Origin: Flavobacteriales bacterium UBA6770
Lineage (GTDB): Bacteria > Bacteroidota > Bacteroidia > Flavobacteriales_G > Salibacteraceae
Assembly: GCA_905181875.1 (NCBI GenBank)
Contig: CAJIZH010000006.1
Coordinates: 124,001 to 188,000 of the forward strand
Direction of reading: 5' to 3'
DNA length: 64,000 nucleotides
The position numbers were made by a program, and so were the translations under genes. The stretch's first letter is position 1. Each line of letters begins with the position of its first letter. Positions 1 through 7,969 of this stretch are shown here, piece by piece. The notes beneath the pieces are model-generated. The model had not been told where the DNA came from and made no database searches. It saw only the letters and a program-made list of their open reading frames with translations.

Positions 1-495
1 GCGAAATTTTCACAACCTTACTTAAAGAATGTAGCTGTTTTAGCCTCTTCATTGGACGTCCAGACTTTAGGCAGTCTTGATGATTTTTCAACTGTGTTTA
101 AAGACAAAGTGGCTTTGGTAGTTAAAGGTTCATCGCACGAAAAAGTATTGCTTGCCATTAAAGCAGACCAATTTCCGGAAATGGTAGTCAGTTATGCGTC
201 AAATCCAAAGGAAATGCTGATTAAAATGAAGTCAGATCCTAAATACTTCGGATATGTAGACATCATAACTTATATGGCGTTTACAAAGGAGCAAGGCGGG
301 ATTTTAAGAGTGCACAGAGCTGCAGATATCCAAAGCGAATTGTTTGGATTTGTATTTCCTCCAAATAGCGATTGGAACACCATTTTTAATGAATTTATGG
401 TAGGTGGATTTGGTTTTACAGCCACTGATGAGTACCATGCAATTTTAGAAAAGTACTTGGAGATGAATGTAATTAACGAAGTTCAATTACGATAG
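1..495 (+). CDS. Solute-binding protein (SBP_bac_3-like), C-terminal part
   Basis: The frame is open from base 1 and ends at a TAG at 493-495, so the start lies outside the window; the TTG at 52 in the ORF track is internal. The 164 visible residues resemble the second lobe of family 3 periplasmic solute-binding proteins: a segment about blocking or using a binding site followed by YFGYVDIITYM and a C-terminal helix ending LEKYLEMNVI. Such proteins bind small ligands for uptake or sensing. No membrane segment or sensor domain is seen in this part. The ligand cannot be told. prmC follows 6 nt downstream, so the two may be co-transcribed. Confidence 0.6.
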   Translation, partial: AKFSQPYLKNVAVLASSLDVQTLGSLDDFSTVFKDKVALVVKGSSHEKVLLAIKADQFPEMVVSYASNPKEMLIKMKSDPKYFGYVDIITYMAFTKEQGGILRVHRAADIQSELFGFVFPPNSDWNTIFNEFMVGGFGFTATDEYHAILEKYLEMNVINEVQLR

Positions 496-501
496 CAGGC
501 A

Positions 502-1359
502 TTGAAGCTTATAGACAATAGCTATAAAGGCGTTGAACGTTATATCGAAGATAAACTAAACGGAATGTTTAGTTCCTCCGAAATTGCAGCGCTTTCAAAC
601 ACTTTATTCGTTGAGCAGCTATCTATTTCCAGACAACAACGACTTATAGAACCTACTAGTCGAATTACTGAAGGCGATCTTTTGTTGATTATTCGATCGG
701 TAAATCGATTGCTAGAAAACGAGCCCTTAGACTATATACTCGGCAATACCGAGTTTTATGGGGCGAAATTCAAAGTAGGGAAGGAAGTCCTGATTCCGCG
801 TCCTGAGACGGAAGAATTGTGTGAATGGATAATTACTGAAGAAATCTTAAGCGATTTAAAAGTTGCGGATATTGGAACCGGTTCTGGCTGCATTGCAGTA
901 ACTCTAGCAAAGCACTTGAAAAATGCAACAGTTTATGCTTGTGATGTTTCAACGTCGGCTTTAGGTTTAGCCAAAGAAAATGCAGAGCTAAATTCGGTTT
1001 CTATTTCGACCAAAGCATTTGATGTATTGGAGGATTTTTTAATCGAAGAAAAATTAGACATTATTGTTTCCAACCCTCCATATGTACTAGAAAGCGATAA
1101 AGCAGAAATGGAAAATAATGTGCTTAATTATGAGCCACATTTAGCCTTGTTTGTTGAAGACAATGATCCATTATTGTTTTACCGAAAAATTGCCGAGTAT
1201 GGCTTAAATCATTTGAAAACTAAGGGTCGTTTGTATTTTGAGATTCACGAGCGCTATGCTGATGAAGTTCAATCACTATTAGTTGAAATGGGCTTTTCGA
1301 ATATTGAAGTTCGGCAGGATGCACAAGGGAAGGAAAGAATGGTTAGGGGAGTTTTGTAA
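502..1359 (+). CDS. prmC: Peptide chain release factor N5-glutamine methyltransferase PrmC
   Basis: PrmC methylates the GGQ glutamine of release factors RF1/RF2 using S-adenosylmethionine. The 285 residues match the usual family length of about 280. Visible features are an N-terminal helical domain (about 1-85), a PRPETEELCEWI segment, the SAM-binding DIGTGSGCIAVTLA loop (about 127-140) and the diagnostic SNPPYV motif (about 190) that holds the substrate glutamine. The start is a TTG directly after the upstream stop codon; no ATG lies near the expected N-terminus, and MKLIDNSYKGVERYI is a normal start for the family. RBS is weak, as usual in this phylum. Confidence 0.93.
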   Translation: MKLIDNSYKGVERYIEDKLNGMFSSSEIAALSNTLFVEQLSISRQQRLIEPTSRITEGDLLLIIRSVNRLLENEPLDYILGNTEFYGAKFKVGKEVLIPRPETEELCEWIITEEILSDLKVADIGTGSGCIAVTLAKHLKNATVYACDVSTSALGLAKENAELNSVSISTKAFDVLEDFLIEEKLDIIVSNPPYVLESDKAEMENNVLNYEPHLALFVEDNDPLLFYRKIAEYGLNHLKTKGRLYFEIHERYADEVQSLLVEMGFSNIEVRQDAQGKERMVRGVL

Positions 1360-1656
1360 AACGGTATATTCAATTTTAACTAACGAAATTTGATATCTGT
1401 TGGAATCTCAACTCAGGTTGATCTACACGTATTGTTACTGATTGAGATGATGAACTAAATTCCGCAGGACCTAGTTTTTATTATTTAGTACAATTTCCAG
1501 CTACCGTCATCCTGAATTTATTTCAGGATCTCAGGATTATCTAAGCGCATTTTTCCAGTTGAGGTGTTGAAACGAGTTCAGTAAGACCTACAAATAATAA
1601 ACTAGATTTCAAATTCTTAAAAACTATCCTATTTTCGAAGTTCTCAAAATCTAACT
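1360..1656. other. Intergenic region with one palindromic repeat
   Basis: No reading frame of note is seen in these 297 bases. The middle holds a short perfect inverted repeat (ATCCTGAA...TTCAGGAT) inside a GTCATCC context, listed separately as a member of a dispersed repeat family. Confidence 0.6.
1506..1535. repeat. GTCATCCTGAA-type palindromic repeat
   Basis: GTCATCCTGAATTTATTTCAGGATCT has 8-bp perfect arms (ATCCTGAA / TTCAGGAT) around a short AT spacer. It belongs to the GTCATTC-type elements seen again near 20048, 20172, 37837, 43701 and 62288. Confidence 0.7.
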
Positions 1657-2982
1657 ATGCAAGAGCAAACAATTTTAGGGCACCCTAAGGGGTTATTCAT
1701 TCTTTTTTTTACCGAATTATGGGAACGTTTTTCCTATTACGGAATGCGAGCAATCTTGGTGTTGTATTTAACGGCAGAAACCACGGATGCTATTAATCCA
1801 GGTTTGGGTTGGACGAGTAAAGAGGCGCTGGCGTTGTATGGTTGGTATGGGTTATTTGTATACTTCACTGGGATTTTTGGAGGGGCGATTGCCGATAATT
1901 GGTTGGGACAAAAGAAATCGATTTTGCTTGGTGGATTGTTCATTATTCTTGGTCAATTTGCTTTAGCGGTTGATAGTATGACCGCTTTCTATTTGGGATT
2001 GGTATTACTAGTATGTGGAGTTGGATTACTCAAGCCAAACATAAGTACTATGGTTGGCTCGTTGTACAAGTCGGGTGATGCTCGTCGTGATTCTGGGTTT
2101 ACCATTTTCTACATTGGAATCAATATTGGAGCAGTATTAGCACCCCTTATTGTTGGGTATTATGGCGAAAATGTCGATTGGCACTTAGGGTTTTCTCTAG
2201 CAGGATTTGGGATGATATTTGGGCAAATTGTTTACGTTTTTGGCGCAAAACATCTTAAAGGAATAGGCGATTTAATCAAACACAGCGAAGAGCATAAAGA
2301 ACAATTCAATAAGCCATTAACTAAGATTGAAAAAGACAGAATGGTAGTTATGTTCATTTCCTTTTTTATTGTAATGGTGTTTTGGGCAGCCTATGAACAA
2401 GCTGGTGGATTGATGAATCTGTATGCTCGAGATAAAATTGATCGAATAGTATTTGGCTATGAAATTCCAACGAGTTTCTTTCAGTCTTTGCATGCATTGT
2501 ATGTAGTTATTCTAGGCGCTCCTATGGCTTGGCTTTGGATGAAATGGAGAAACAAAGGCGAAGAATCAAGTTCAATATATAAAATGGGTATAGGTTCTAT
2601 TATTATGAGTTTTGGTTTTGTGGCGCTTATGGGTGCAGCATATGATTTGTCTGTGAGTACTTTGGATAAAGCTCCAGTTTACTGGTTGTTTCTTTCTTAT
2701 TTCTTGCATGTGGTTGCTGAATTGAGTTTGTCTCCAGTAGCATTATCATTTATTACGAAGCTGGCTCCTTTGAAATATGCGAGTTTAATGATGGGGACTT
2801 ATTTTGCGGTTGTTGGAATAGGAAACAAATTAGCTGGAATTTTGGGCGAAGCAGCACAAGATGCTGGCGAAATGGCCATATTTACAGGAATTGCAGTGAG
2901 TTCTTTGGCTTTAGGAATATTGGTCTTGATATTCGTTAAGAAGCTTAAAGCGCTTACTCATGGAGCTGAAGAGGTGGTCTGA
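1657..2982 (+). CDS. Peptide MFS transporter (POT/PTR2 family)
   Basis: A proton-coupled di-/tripeptide importer of the inner membrane. The family signature ELWERFSYYGMRAILVLYL (about residues 20-38) holds the E-x-x-E-R-F/Y motif used for proton coupling, and a second signature region GLLKPNISTMVGSLY lies near 125. About 12 hydrophobic segments are spread over the 441 residues, slightly short for bacterial POT proteins (about 450-520). Start ATG at 1657 gives a standard N-terminus beginning with the GHPKGLF segment. It stands alone, followed by a strong hairpin terminator shared with the convergent lipoprotein gene. Confidence 0.93.
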   Translation: MQEQTILGHPKGLFILFFTELWERFSYYGMRAILVLYLTAETTDAINPGLGWTSKEALALYGWYGLFVYFTGIFGGAIADNWLGQKKSILLGGLFIILGQFALAVDSMTAFYLGLVLLVCGVGLLKPNISTMVGSLYKSGDARRDSGFTIFYIGINIGAVLAPLIVGYYGENVDWHLGFSLAGFGMIFGQIVYVFGAKHLKGIGDLIKHSEEHKEQFNKPLTKIEKDRMVVMFISFFIVMVFWAAYEQAGGLMNLYARDKIDRIVFGYEIPTSFFQSLHALYVVILGAPMAWLWMKWRNKGEESSSIYKMGIGSIIMSFGFVALMGAAYDLSVSTLDKAPVYWLFLSYFLHVVAELSLSPVALSFITKLAPLKYASLMMGTYFAVVGIGNKLAGILGEAAQDAGEMAIFTGIAVSSLALGILVLIFVKKLKALTHGAEEVV

Positions 2983-2997
2983 AAATTAGGCATAAAA

Positions 2998-3029
2998 AAA
3001 GCCGAATTCAGTTCTATGAATTCGGCTTT
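2998..3029. terminator. Bidirectional intrinsic terminator
   Basis: AAAGCCGAATTCA - GTTCTA - TGAATTCGGCTTT forms a 13-bp perfect stem, with A-run on the left and T-run on the right. It lies between the transporter (+) and the convergent lipoprotein gene (-) and can serve both. Confidence 0.9.
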
Positions 3030-3046
3030 GAATAAAGTAATCAGAA

Positions 3047-3382
3047 TTAAATTTTACAAGTTTCTGTAATCGTTATCGTTGATATTAAATTTTCATAGAT
3101 AATATTAAAGTTGGCATCAAAACCGGTAGGCACTGAAGATGTGAGAGTTGTCGGTTGGCCGTAATCTATTGCCATTTTTTTACAGTTTTCTTCTGATTCG
3201 CTTTTCTTAGCTTCAAATGTTGTTGTGTTAGAAGTAGTCTCATCTGGCAATGCTGGATACAAAACTGGATTTGAAGAAGAGTAGCCTGTTGTGGTTGTAC
3301 AAGTACAGGTATATTCTTTTTTACACGAAGTCATCCCAGCAATCATTAGTGCTGAAGCAGCTATTAGCATTGATTTTTTCAT
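3047..3382 (-). CDS. Small Cys-rich lipoprotein, unknown function
   Basis: The ORF track begins at 3403, but the ATG at 3380-3382 gives a proper lipoprotein signal MKKSMLIAASALMIAGMTSC with lipobox GMTSC, so I start there (111 aa). The mature part is short, rich in Thr and Ser, and has a CTCT segment plus two later cysteines, probably disulfide bonded. It should be anchored to the inner or outer membrane on the periplasmic side. No family is recognised. It ends facing the peptide transporter and shares its terminator. The long Thr-run resembles other small Bacteroidota lipoproteins of unknown role. Confidence 0.7.
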   Translation of the reverse strand: MKKSMLIAASALMIAGMTSCKKEYTCTCTTTTGYSSSNPVLYPALPDETTSNTTTFEAKKSESEENCKKMAIDYGQPTTLTSSVPTGFDANFNIIYENLISTITITETCKI

Positions 3383-3492
3383 AATATATTGTTTTACTAA
3401 CAATAATAACTAAATATTCTCATTTGTGCTAAAGAATGAAGAATATATAGAGTGTTTAAAGTCAAGCTAATTATAAGTAAAATCGCTTGTAT

Positions 3493-4635
3493 TTATCCCT
3501 TTTCCTCAAGCCTACCATCAACGTATTTCGCAAAACGACCTTTTGATCTATCGTGTACTTGGTCTCTTTTTGGCCAAGGCCACCCGCCAAACTGTGTAAG
3601 ATGATAATCGTTAAAGGCCTGAGAAATTTCTTCTTTGGTATTCATTACAAAAGGACCATGCTGAACAACAGGTTCAGCAATTGGATTCCCTTGTAAAACT
3701 AAAATTTTTGCTCCACTAGGACCACTTCTGAGTATCAAGTCTTGATCGGGAAGAACTTCTGCAGCATGGTAATCTGCAATAGCGATTCCATTGATGCTTA
3801 GGCCTTTTCCTTCATAGAAATACAATGTTCTATTTGCACCTGCACTTGTTTTGGACATTGTCCATTCAGCATTTGCTTCCATTTTAATATTCCAAATGGC
3901 TACATTATTCGCAGGATCACTCGCCCAAGAATCGGGTGGAGGTGAGAGTAATTTTTCTTGTTCTATCGGACCAGCAATAATTTCAATTTCGGTTTTGTTG
4001 CCGTTTGTATCCTTGAAGTTTTTTCTGGGAATGGATTCACTCCATAACATCGTAAAATTAGCAGGAACCATTTTGCTCTTCTTAGGTAGATTTAACCATA
4101 TTTGAAAAAGCTCCATAGGGTTTTCTTTATCCTGAGAAAGTAGAGGGAACATCTCAGAATGCTGCACACCTTTGCCTGCTGTCATCCATTGTACATCACC
4201 ATTTCCGTAACGACCTGCTGCTCCTAATGAATCTGCATGATCAACCATACCTTCTTTAACCACCGTAATGGTTTCAAAACCACGATGTGGATGTCCAGGA
4301 AAGCCAGGAACGGTATCTCCGTGATACATTCTCCAGCCGTCTTTTAAAATAAAGTCTTGTCCAATATGCCTGCCTTCCAAGGAAGAGTTTGGCCCACAGA
4401 CCGAATTCCCTCTTGGGTATTTGTCCTCATGGTGCACGCAAAATAAAAATGGATCAGAAGTTTCCCATTGAAATCCTAAGGCTTTAATGTTCTTTACAGC
4501 AGAGTGGTTTTCATTTTCCATAGATTCATTTTTATTGAAAACTTTCGCTAAACCTAACAAGGGCATTGCTAAGGCTGCAGAAGCCAACATGGAAAGTTTA
4601 CCAATAAAGCTTCGACGAGGATATTTTGTTTTCAT
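3493..4635 (-). CDS. Pirin-family cupin protein with Tat-type signal
   Basis: A 380-residue bicupin of the pirin family. The metal-binding motif set is clear: GHPHRGFETITVV (about 118-130), then H in DHADSLG and the QHSEM segment (about 160), which together supply the His/His/His/Glu iron ligands. Known pirins act as quercetin dioxygenases or cofactors and are usually cytoplasmic. This one starts with KYPRRSFIGKLSMLASAALAMP, a twin-arginine-like signal, so it is predicted to be exported folded. The C-terminal cupin half runs from about 270 on. The start ATG at 4635 is the only one that includes the RR motif. It stands alone. Confidence 0.88.
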   Translation of the reverse strand: MKTKYPRRSFIGKLSMLASAALAMPLLGLAKVFNKNESMENENHSAVKNIKALGFQWETSDPFLFCVHHEDKYPRGNSVCGPNSSLEGRHIGQDFILKDGWRMYHGDTVPGFPGHPHRGFETITVVKEGMVDHADSLGAAGRYGNGDVQWMTAGKGVQHSEMFPLLSQDKENPMELFQIWLNLPKKSKMVPANFTMLWSESIPRKNFKDTNGNKTEIEIIAGPIEQEKLLSPPPDSWASDPANNVAIWNIKMEANAEWTMSKTSAGANRTLYFYEGKGLSINGIAIADYHAAEVLPDQDLILRSGPSGAKILVLQGNPIAEPVVQHGPFVMNTKEEISQAFNDYHLTQFGGWPWPKRDQVHDRSKGRFAKYVDGRLEEKG

Positions 4636-4761
4636 ATTCGAGATATTGCTTCCAAAGATTAAATAAAAGAAATGAATTTAGGCTTAAATAATGTTACACA
4701 GTTAGTTACATGTGTAACTAAGGTCACTTGTGCATGAATAAAAATAGGTTCTTTTTGCACC

Positions 4762-4974
4762 ATGAATTTAAAAGATTGGAAAACCTGGGCATTGTTCTCA
4801 GTTACTTTGGGATTAGCTCCTTTTTTCCCCGAGCCTCATATTTGGGGTAAATTAAAATGGATTGCTGGTGATGCCAATAGTATGTCACTAATGGATTGGG
4901 GCGATGCATTGATGCACGGAATTCCTTGGATTGGTTTAGTGGTTACTTTAGCCTTGCAGTTAAAAAGAAAATAA
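4762..4974 (+). CDS. Small two-helix membrane protein
   Basis: A 70-residue protein with two hydrophobic stretches (about 10-25 and 52-66) and the segment PFFPEPHIWGKLKWI. Short Bacteroidota proteins of this pattern are often labelled 'RND transporter' in databases; it is far too short to be one, so I regard that label as a misnomer and the function as unknown. The stop codon is directly followed by the TTG start of the GNAT gene, so the two are probably translated in tandem. A TTTTTGCACC stretch just upstream of ATG may belong to its promoter. Confidence 0.7.
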   Translation: MNLKDWKTWALFSVTLGLAPFFPEPHIWGKLKWIAGDANSMSLMDWGDALMHGIPWIGLVVTLALQLKRK

Positions 4975-5493
4975 TTGAATCTAAATGCCTTAGAATCCTT
5001 TCCTAGATTAGAGACCAAACGATTGGTGCTGGATCAATTAGTGAAAGAGAATGTCGAGCAACTTCTAGAGATCAATTCGTTTAACGATCGTGCAAAAACC
5101 GAAGAAGAACTGGATCAATTACTACGAACTATTGCAAAGCAGCAGAATGAAAAACAAGGGGTAATTTGGGCGCTATATTTAGATAAAGAAGTCATAGGAA
5201 CGCTAGGCTATTATCGTGGTTTTGAAAACAAGGAAGGCGAAGTAGGCTATGTTATTCGAGAAAAATATAGAAGACAAGGCTTTTTGACCGAAGCATTAAC
5301 TGAAGTAGTGCGTTTTGGTTTTGAGCAGTTGGAATTGAATTCCATTTCTGCCTATACAACAGATTATAATCATGCATCAGTATTGGCATTAGAAAAATTT
5401 GGATTTATAAAAACAGAAACACACAGTGGTTTGCGCAGAAAGTGGGTGATTTTTGAAATAAAAAATGACTTCATTGAGTTGTTTGTGAGCTAG
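4975..5493 (+). CDS. GNAT-family N-acetyltransferase
   Basis: A 172-residue acetyl-CoA-dependent acetyltransferase of the RimJ/RimL type. It opens with FPRLETKRLVLDQL, the usual first strand of this group, and has the acetyl-CoA loop YRRQGFLTEALTEVV (about 100-114) followed by the ALEKFGFIK segment of motif B. The start is TTG immediately after the TAA of the upstream small gene; no closer ATG gives the family N-terminus. Substrate unknown: members modify ribosomal proteins, antibiotics or small amines, and nothing here points to one of these. Confidence 0.88.
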   Translation: MNLNALESFPRLETKRLVLDQLVKENVEQLLEINSFNDRAKTEEELDQLLRTIAKQQNEKQGVIWALYLDKEVIGTLGYYRGFENKEGEVGYVIREKYRRQGFLTEALTEVVRFGFEQLELNSISAYTTDYNHASVLALEKFGFIKTETHSGLRRKWVIFEIKNDFIELFVS

Positions 5494-5680
5494 TTCCGAA
5501 TGGATTGAGATCATGCCATAACAAAGTCTCTAACTATTCGAAAGAAGGCCTGATAAGCAGTTAAACAACCTATACAAGTTTCCCTAAACCCTTTATCCCG
5601 GTGAGTTCAATTAATCTTACGAAATGACGATTTTTCGATAGACCTAGATATTCCAAGCAAGTAAAATACGCCATTGCATA

Positions 5681-5715
5681 AAAAAGCCCAATTCCGAAAT
5701 TCGAAATTGGGCTTT
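5681..5715 (-). terminator. Intrinsic terminator of ndk
   Basis: On the minus strand AAAGCCCAATTTCG...CGGAATTGGGCTTTTT forms a stem of about 13 bp with one mismatch followed by T5. It lies 22 nt after the ndk stop codon. Confidence 0.85.
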
Positions 5716-5736
5716 CAATATAAATAGTGTTTCTAT

Positions 5737-6156
5737 CTAGAACATTTCTCTTCCTGAGAAGTGGTAGTTACTTTCTATTTCCGCATTTTCATCAGAATCA
5801 GAACCGTGAACAGCGTTCTTAGCTTTGCTTTCTGCAAATTCAGCTCTTAGTGTTCCAGGAGCAGCTTCAGAAGGATCAGTAGCACCGATCAACGTTCTAA
5901 AATCAGCCATTGCGTTTTCTTTTTCAAGAATAGCAGCAACGATAGGGCCTGAACTCATGTAGTCAACCAATTCGCCATAAAATGGACGCTCAGCGTGTAC
6001 TGCATAAAATTCTCCTGCTTCAGTTTTAGACATTTGTGTTTTTTTCAACGCAACAATTCTAAATCCACCTTCAGCGATTTTGTTCAAAATTGCACCAGTC
6101 AAGCCTTTTTCTACTGCTTCTGGTTTTATCATGGTAAACGTTCTGTTCGTAGCCAT
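5737..6156 (-). CDS. ndk: Nucleoside-diphosphate kinase
   Basis: Ndk transfers the gamma phosphate of ATP to NDPs through a phosphohistidine intermediate, balancing nucleotide pools in the cytoplasm. The 139 residues match the normal length. The active-site His is seen in [12 protein letters not shown] (His117), and the N-terminal [14 protein letters not shown] (about 6-20) is the nucleotide-binding start. The Lys, Arg and Asn residues of the fold appear conserved. It is monocistronic, with a TAnnTTTG promoter element upstream and a hairpin terminator downstream. Confidence 0.97.
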   Translation of the reverse strand: MATNRTFTMIKPEAVEKGLTGAILNKIAEGGFRIVALKKTQMSKTEAGEFYAVHAERPFYGELVDYMSSGPIVAAILEKENAMADFRTLIGATDPSEAAPGTLRAEFAESKAKNAVHGSDSDENAEIESNYHFSGREMF

Positions 6157-6188
6157 AGTTTCTTAGTTTAAATCTTGTTTTTGAGCGC

Positions 6189-6197
6189 GCAAAAGTA
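6189..6197 (-). promoter_or_regulatory. Bacteroidota -7 promoter element of ndk
   Basis: TACTTTTGC on the minus strand matches the Bacteroidota primary sigma factor -7 consensus TAnnTTTG. It lies about 33 nt before the ndk ATG. A clear -33 TTG at the right spacing is not seen. Confidence 0.55.
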
Positions 6198-6274
6198 CTA
6201 GTTCTTTTTAGTTTGATGTGTGCAATTTTATTCAAATCTGATTACATTTTATTTTCCTCACTTTTTTATTCAAA

Positions 6275-6282
6275 TACCTTTG
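6275..6282 (+). promoter_or_regulatory. -7 promoter element of nrnA, very short leader
   Basis: TACCTTTG matches TAnnTTTG and ends 7 nt before the nrnA ATG at 6290. With the start site normally about 5-7 nt downstream, the mRNA would be nearly leaderless. Confidence 0.5.
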
Positions 6283-6289
6283 TGCCAGT

Positions 6290-7303
6290 ATGGAAAAACT
6301 CAGTAATGTGAACAAAATGGTGGAGATGGTCCATGAGGCCAAACACCTACTAATCTCAACTCATAAATCACCGGATGGCGATGCTATTGGATCTTCACTA
6401 GCATTAAAGCAAGCCTTGGAGAAACTAGGTAAATCAGTTACCGTAGTTGTACCTGACGCTTTTCCTGCTTTTTTGAACTGGATGGTGGATAAAGGTGACT
6501 TACTTCAATTTGACCAACAGAGTGAAGCAGCTAAGGAAGCATTGAAGAATGCTGACCTCGTTTTTTCTCTAGATTACAATACACTGTCAAGAGTTGGGAA
6601 AGGCTTTGAGGAAGTGCTTCGTGCCGACGATACTCCAAAGTTGATTATTGATCACCACAGAGAACCTGAAGAAGATGCTTTTGTAGCTGGATTACACGAC
6701 ATTGAAGCAAGCAGTACCTGTCAATTGGTTTATGATTTTATTCAATCCTTCGATCAAGAAGGGCTTATCGATAAACGTACCGCAGCTTGTATTTATTCAG
6801 GCATAGTAACGGATACGGGTTCTTTTAGGTTTCGATCTACTACGGCCAAAACACACCGAGTGGTAGCTGATCTTATGGATTTAGGATTGGTTACGGGTGA
6901 AGTTTATAACGAGATTTTCGATACCAATTCATTGGACCGAATCAAACTATTGGGCTACGTTTTAGATAAAAAATTAACCGTTTTTCCAGAATTGGAATTG
7001 GCGCACATTACATTATCTGAGCAAGAGTTGAAAGATTTCAACTATAAGTCTGGCGATACGGAAGGTGTTGTGAACTATCCACTTTCTATTGAAGGAATTA
7101 ATGTGAGCTGTATCATGAAAGAGAACGGCGGAATTATTAGAATGTCTTTCCGTAGTAAGGGAGATATTGATGTAAATCTTTTTGCAAGAAAGTATTTTAG
7201 CGGCGGTGGACATCTAAATGCAGCTGGCGGAATGTCGGAATTGAGTTTGGAAGATACAATTGTAAAATTTGAAACTTCAGCTAAAGCGTATTTTGGTGCT
7301 TAG
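6290..7303 (+). CDS. nrnA: Bifunctional oligoribonuclease / PAP phosphatase NrnA
   Basis: A DHH-DHHA1 phosphoesterase that degrades short oligonucleotides and dephosphorylates 3'-phosphoadenosine 5'-phosphate. The 337 residues show motif I SPDGDAIGSS (about 26-35), the DHH motif in IIDHHREPE (about 122-130), a motif around GIVTDTGSF (about 168) and the C-terminal DHHA1 signature GGGHLNAAGG (about 305-314). These Asp/His residues bind two Mn ions. The ATG at 6290 follows directly on a promoter-like element. The next gene overlaps its 3' end. Confidence 0.94.
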   Translation: MEKLSNVNKMVEMVHEAKHLLISTHKSPDGDAIGSSLALKQALEKLGKSVTVVVPDAFPAFLNWMVDKGDLLQFDQQSEAAKEALKNADLVFSLDYNTLSRVGKGFEEVLRADDTPKLIIDHHREPEEDAFVAGLHDIEASSTCQLVYDFIQSFDQEGLIDKRTAACIYSGIVTDTGSFRFRSTTAKTHRVVADLMDLGLVTGEVYNEIFDTNSLDRIKLLGYVLDKKLTVFPELELAHITLSEQELKDFNYKSGDTEGVVNYPLSIEGINVSCIMKENGGIIRMSFRSKGDIDVNLFARKYFSGGGHLNAAGGMSELSLEDTIVKFETSAKAYFGA

Positions 7304-7961
7304 AATTCTTTTAATTGTAGGGACTTTAAGTCTGTTTGCTGCTTGTGAAAGAGTAGAAAATAGATTCGAATTAAAACCTGGAGACATTCTTTTTCAGGAT
7401 TTAGATTGTGGCCCTTTTTGCGAATCTATCGAAACCGTTACACCTGGAATTAATGGTGCCGAGCTCAGCCATTGTGGAATTGTAATAATGGAAAACAAAC
7501 AGTTAAAAGTAATTGAAGCAGGGGGGAAGGGCGTTGTCATCACTGACATGGACAGTTTTTTAACTCGCGCACGAGATGGGAAATTCAAACCCAAAGTACT
7601 GGTTGGTAGAGTTAAAGACTGGTCTGAAAACGATTTGCAGCAAGCAATCGCGATTTCAAAAACCTATTTAGGAAAACCCTACGATCATTTGTTTGATTTA
7701 GAGAATGATTCGCTTTATTGTTCAGAGCTGGTTTACTATTCTTACTTGGAAAATGATAAACCGATTTTCGAGACACAACCTATGACTTTCAAAGATCCTA
7801 AAACAAATGAACTGTTTCCGTTATGGGTAGATTATTACAAGGAAATGAATCAGCCGATTCCTGAAGGACGGCTAGGTCTAAATCCAGGCGGAATTACATT
7901 GTCAGATAAAATTGAAATTGTGCATGTTTATGGATATCCGGAAAACTATATGCCTGAATAG
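7293..7961 (+). CDS. YiiX/YebB-like permuted papain-fold lipoprotein
   Basis: A predicted outer-membrane or periplasmic lipoprotein of the YaeF/YiiX (peptidase C92, permuted NlpC/P60) group. The core has KPGDILFQDL, the histidine in ELSHCGIVI and the cysteine in YCSELVYYSY near 150, a circularly permuted Cys-His pair. The substrate is unknown; relatives are thought to cleave peptide or amide bonds in the envelope. The gene overlaps nrnA, and the ORF track start (TTG 7269) is weak. TTG 7293 or GTG 7296 gives a good lipoprotein signal ending SLFAAC, so I use 7293. The exact start is uncertain. Confidence 0.8.
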   Translation: MVLRILLIVGTLSLFAACERVENRFELKPGDILFQDLDCGPFCESIETVTPGINGAELSHCGIVIMENKQLKVIEAGGKGVVITDMDSFLTRARDGKFKPKVLVGRVKDWSENDLQQAIAISKTYLGKPYDHLFDLENDSLYCSELVYYSYLENDKPIFETQPMTFKDPKTNELFPLWVDYYKEMNQPIPEGRLGLNPGGITLSDKIEIVHVYGYPENYMPE

Positions 7962-7969
7962 TTCTTCGA

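Noticed and set aside
4762-4974. 'RND transporter' label for the 70-residue protein
   Set aside because: RND pumps are over 1000 residues; this has two helices only.
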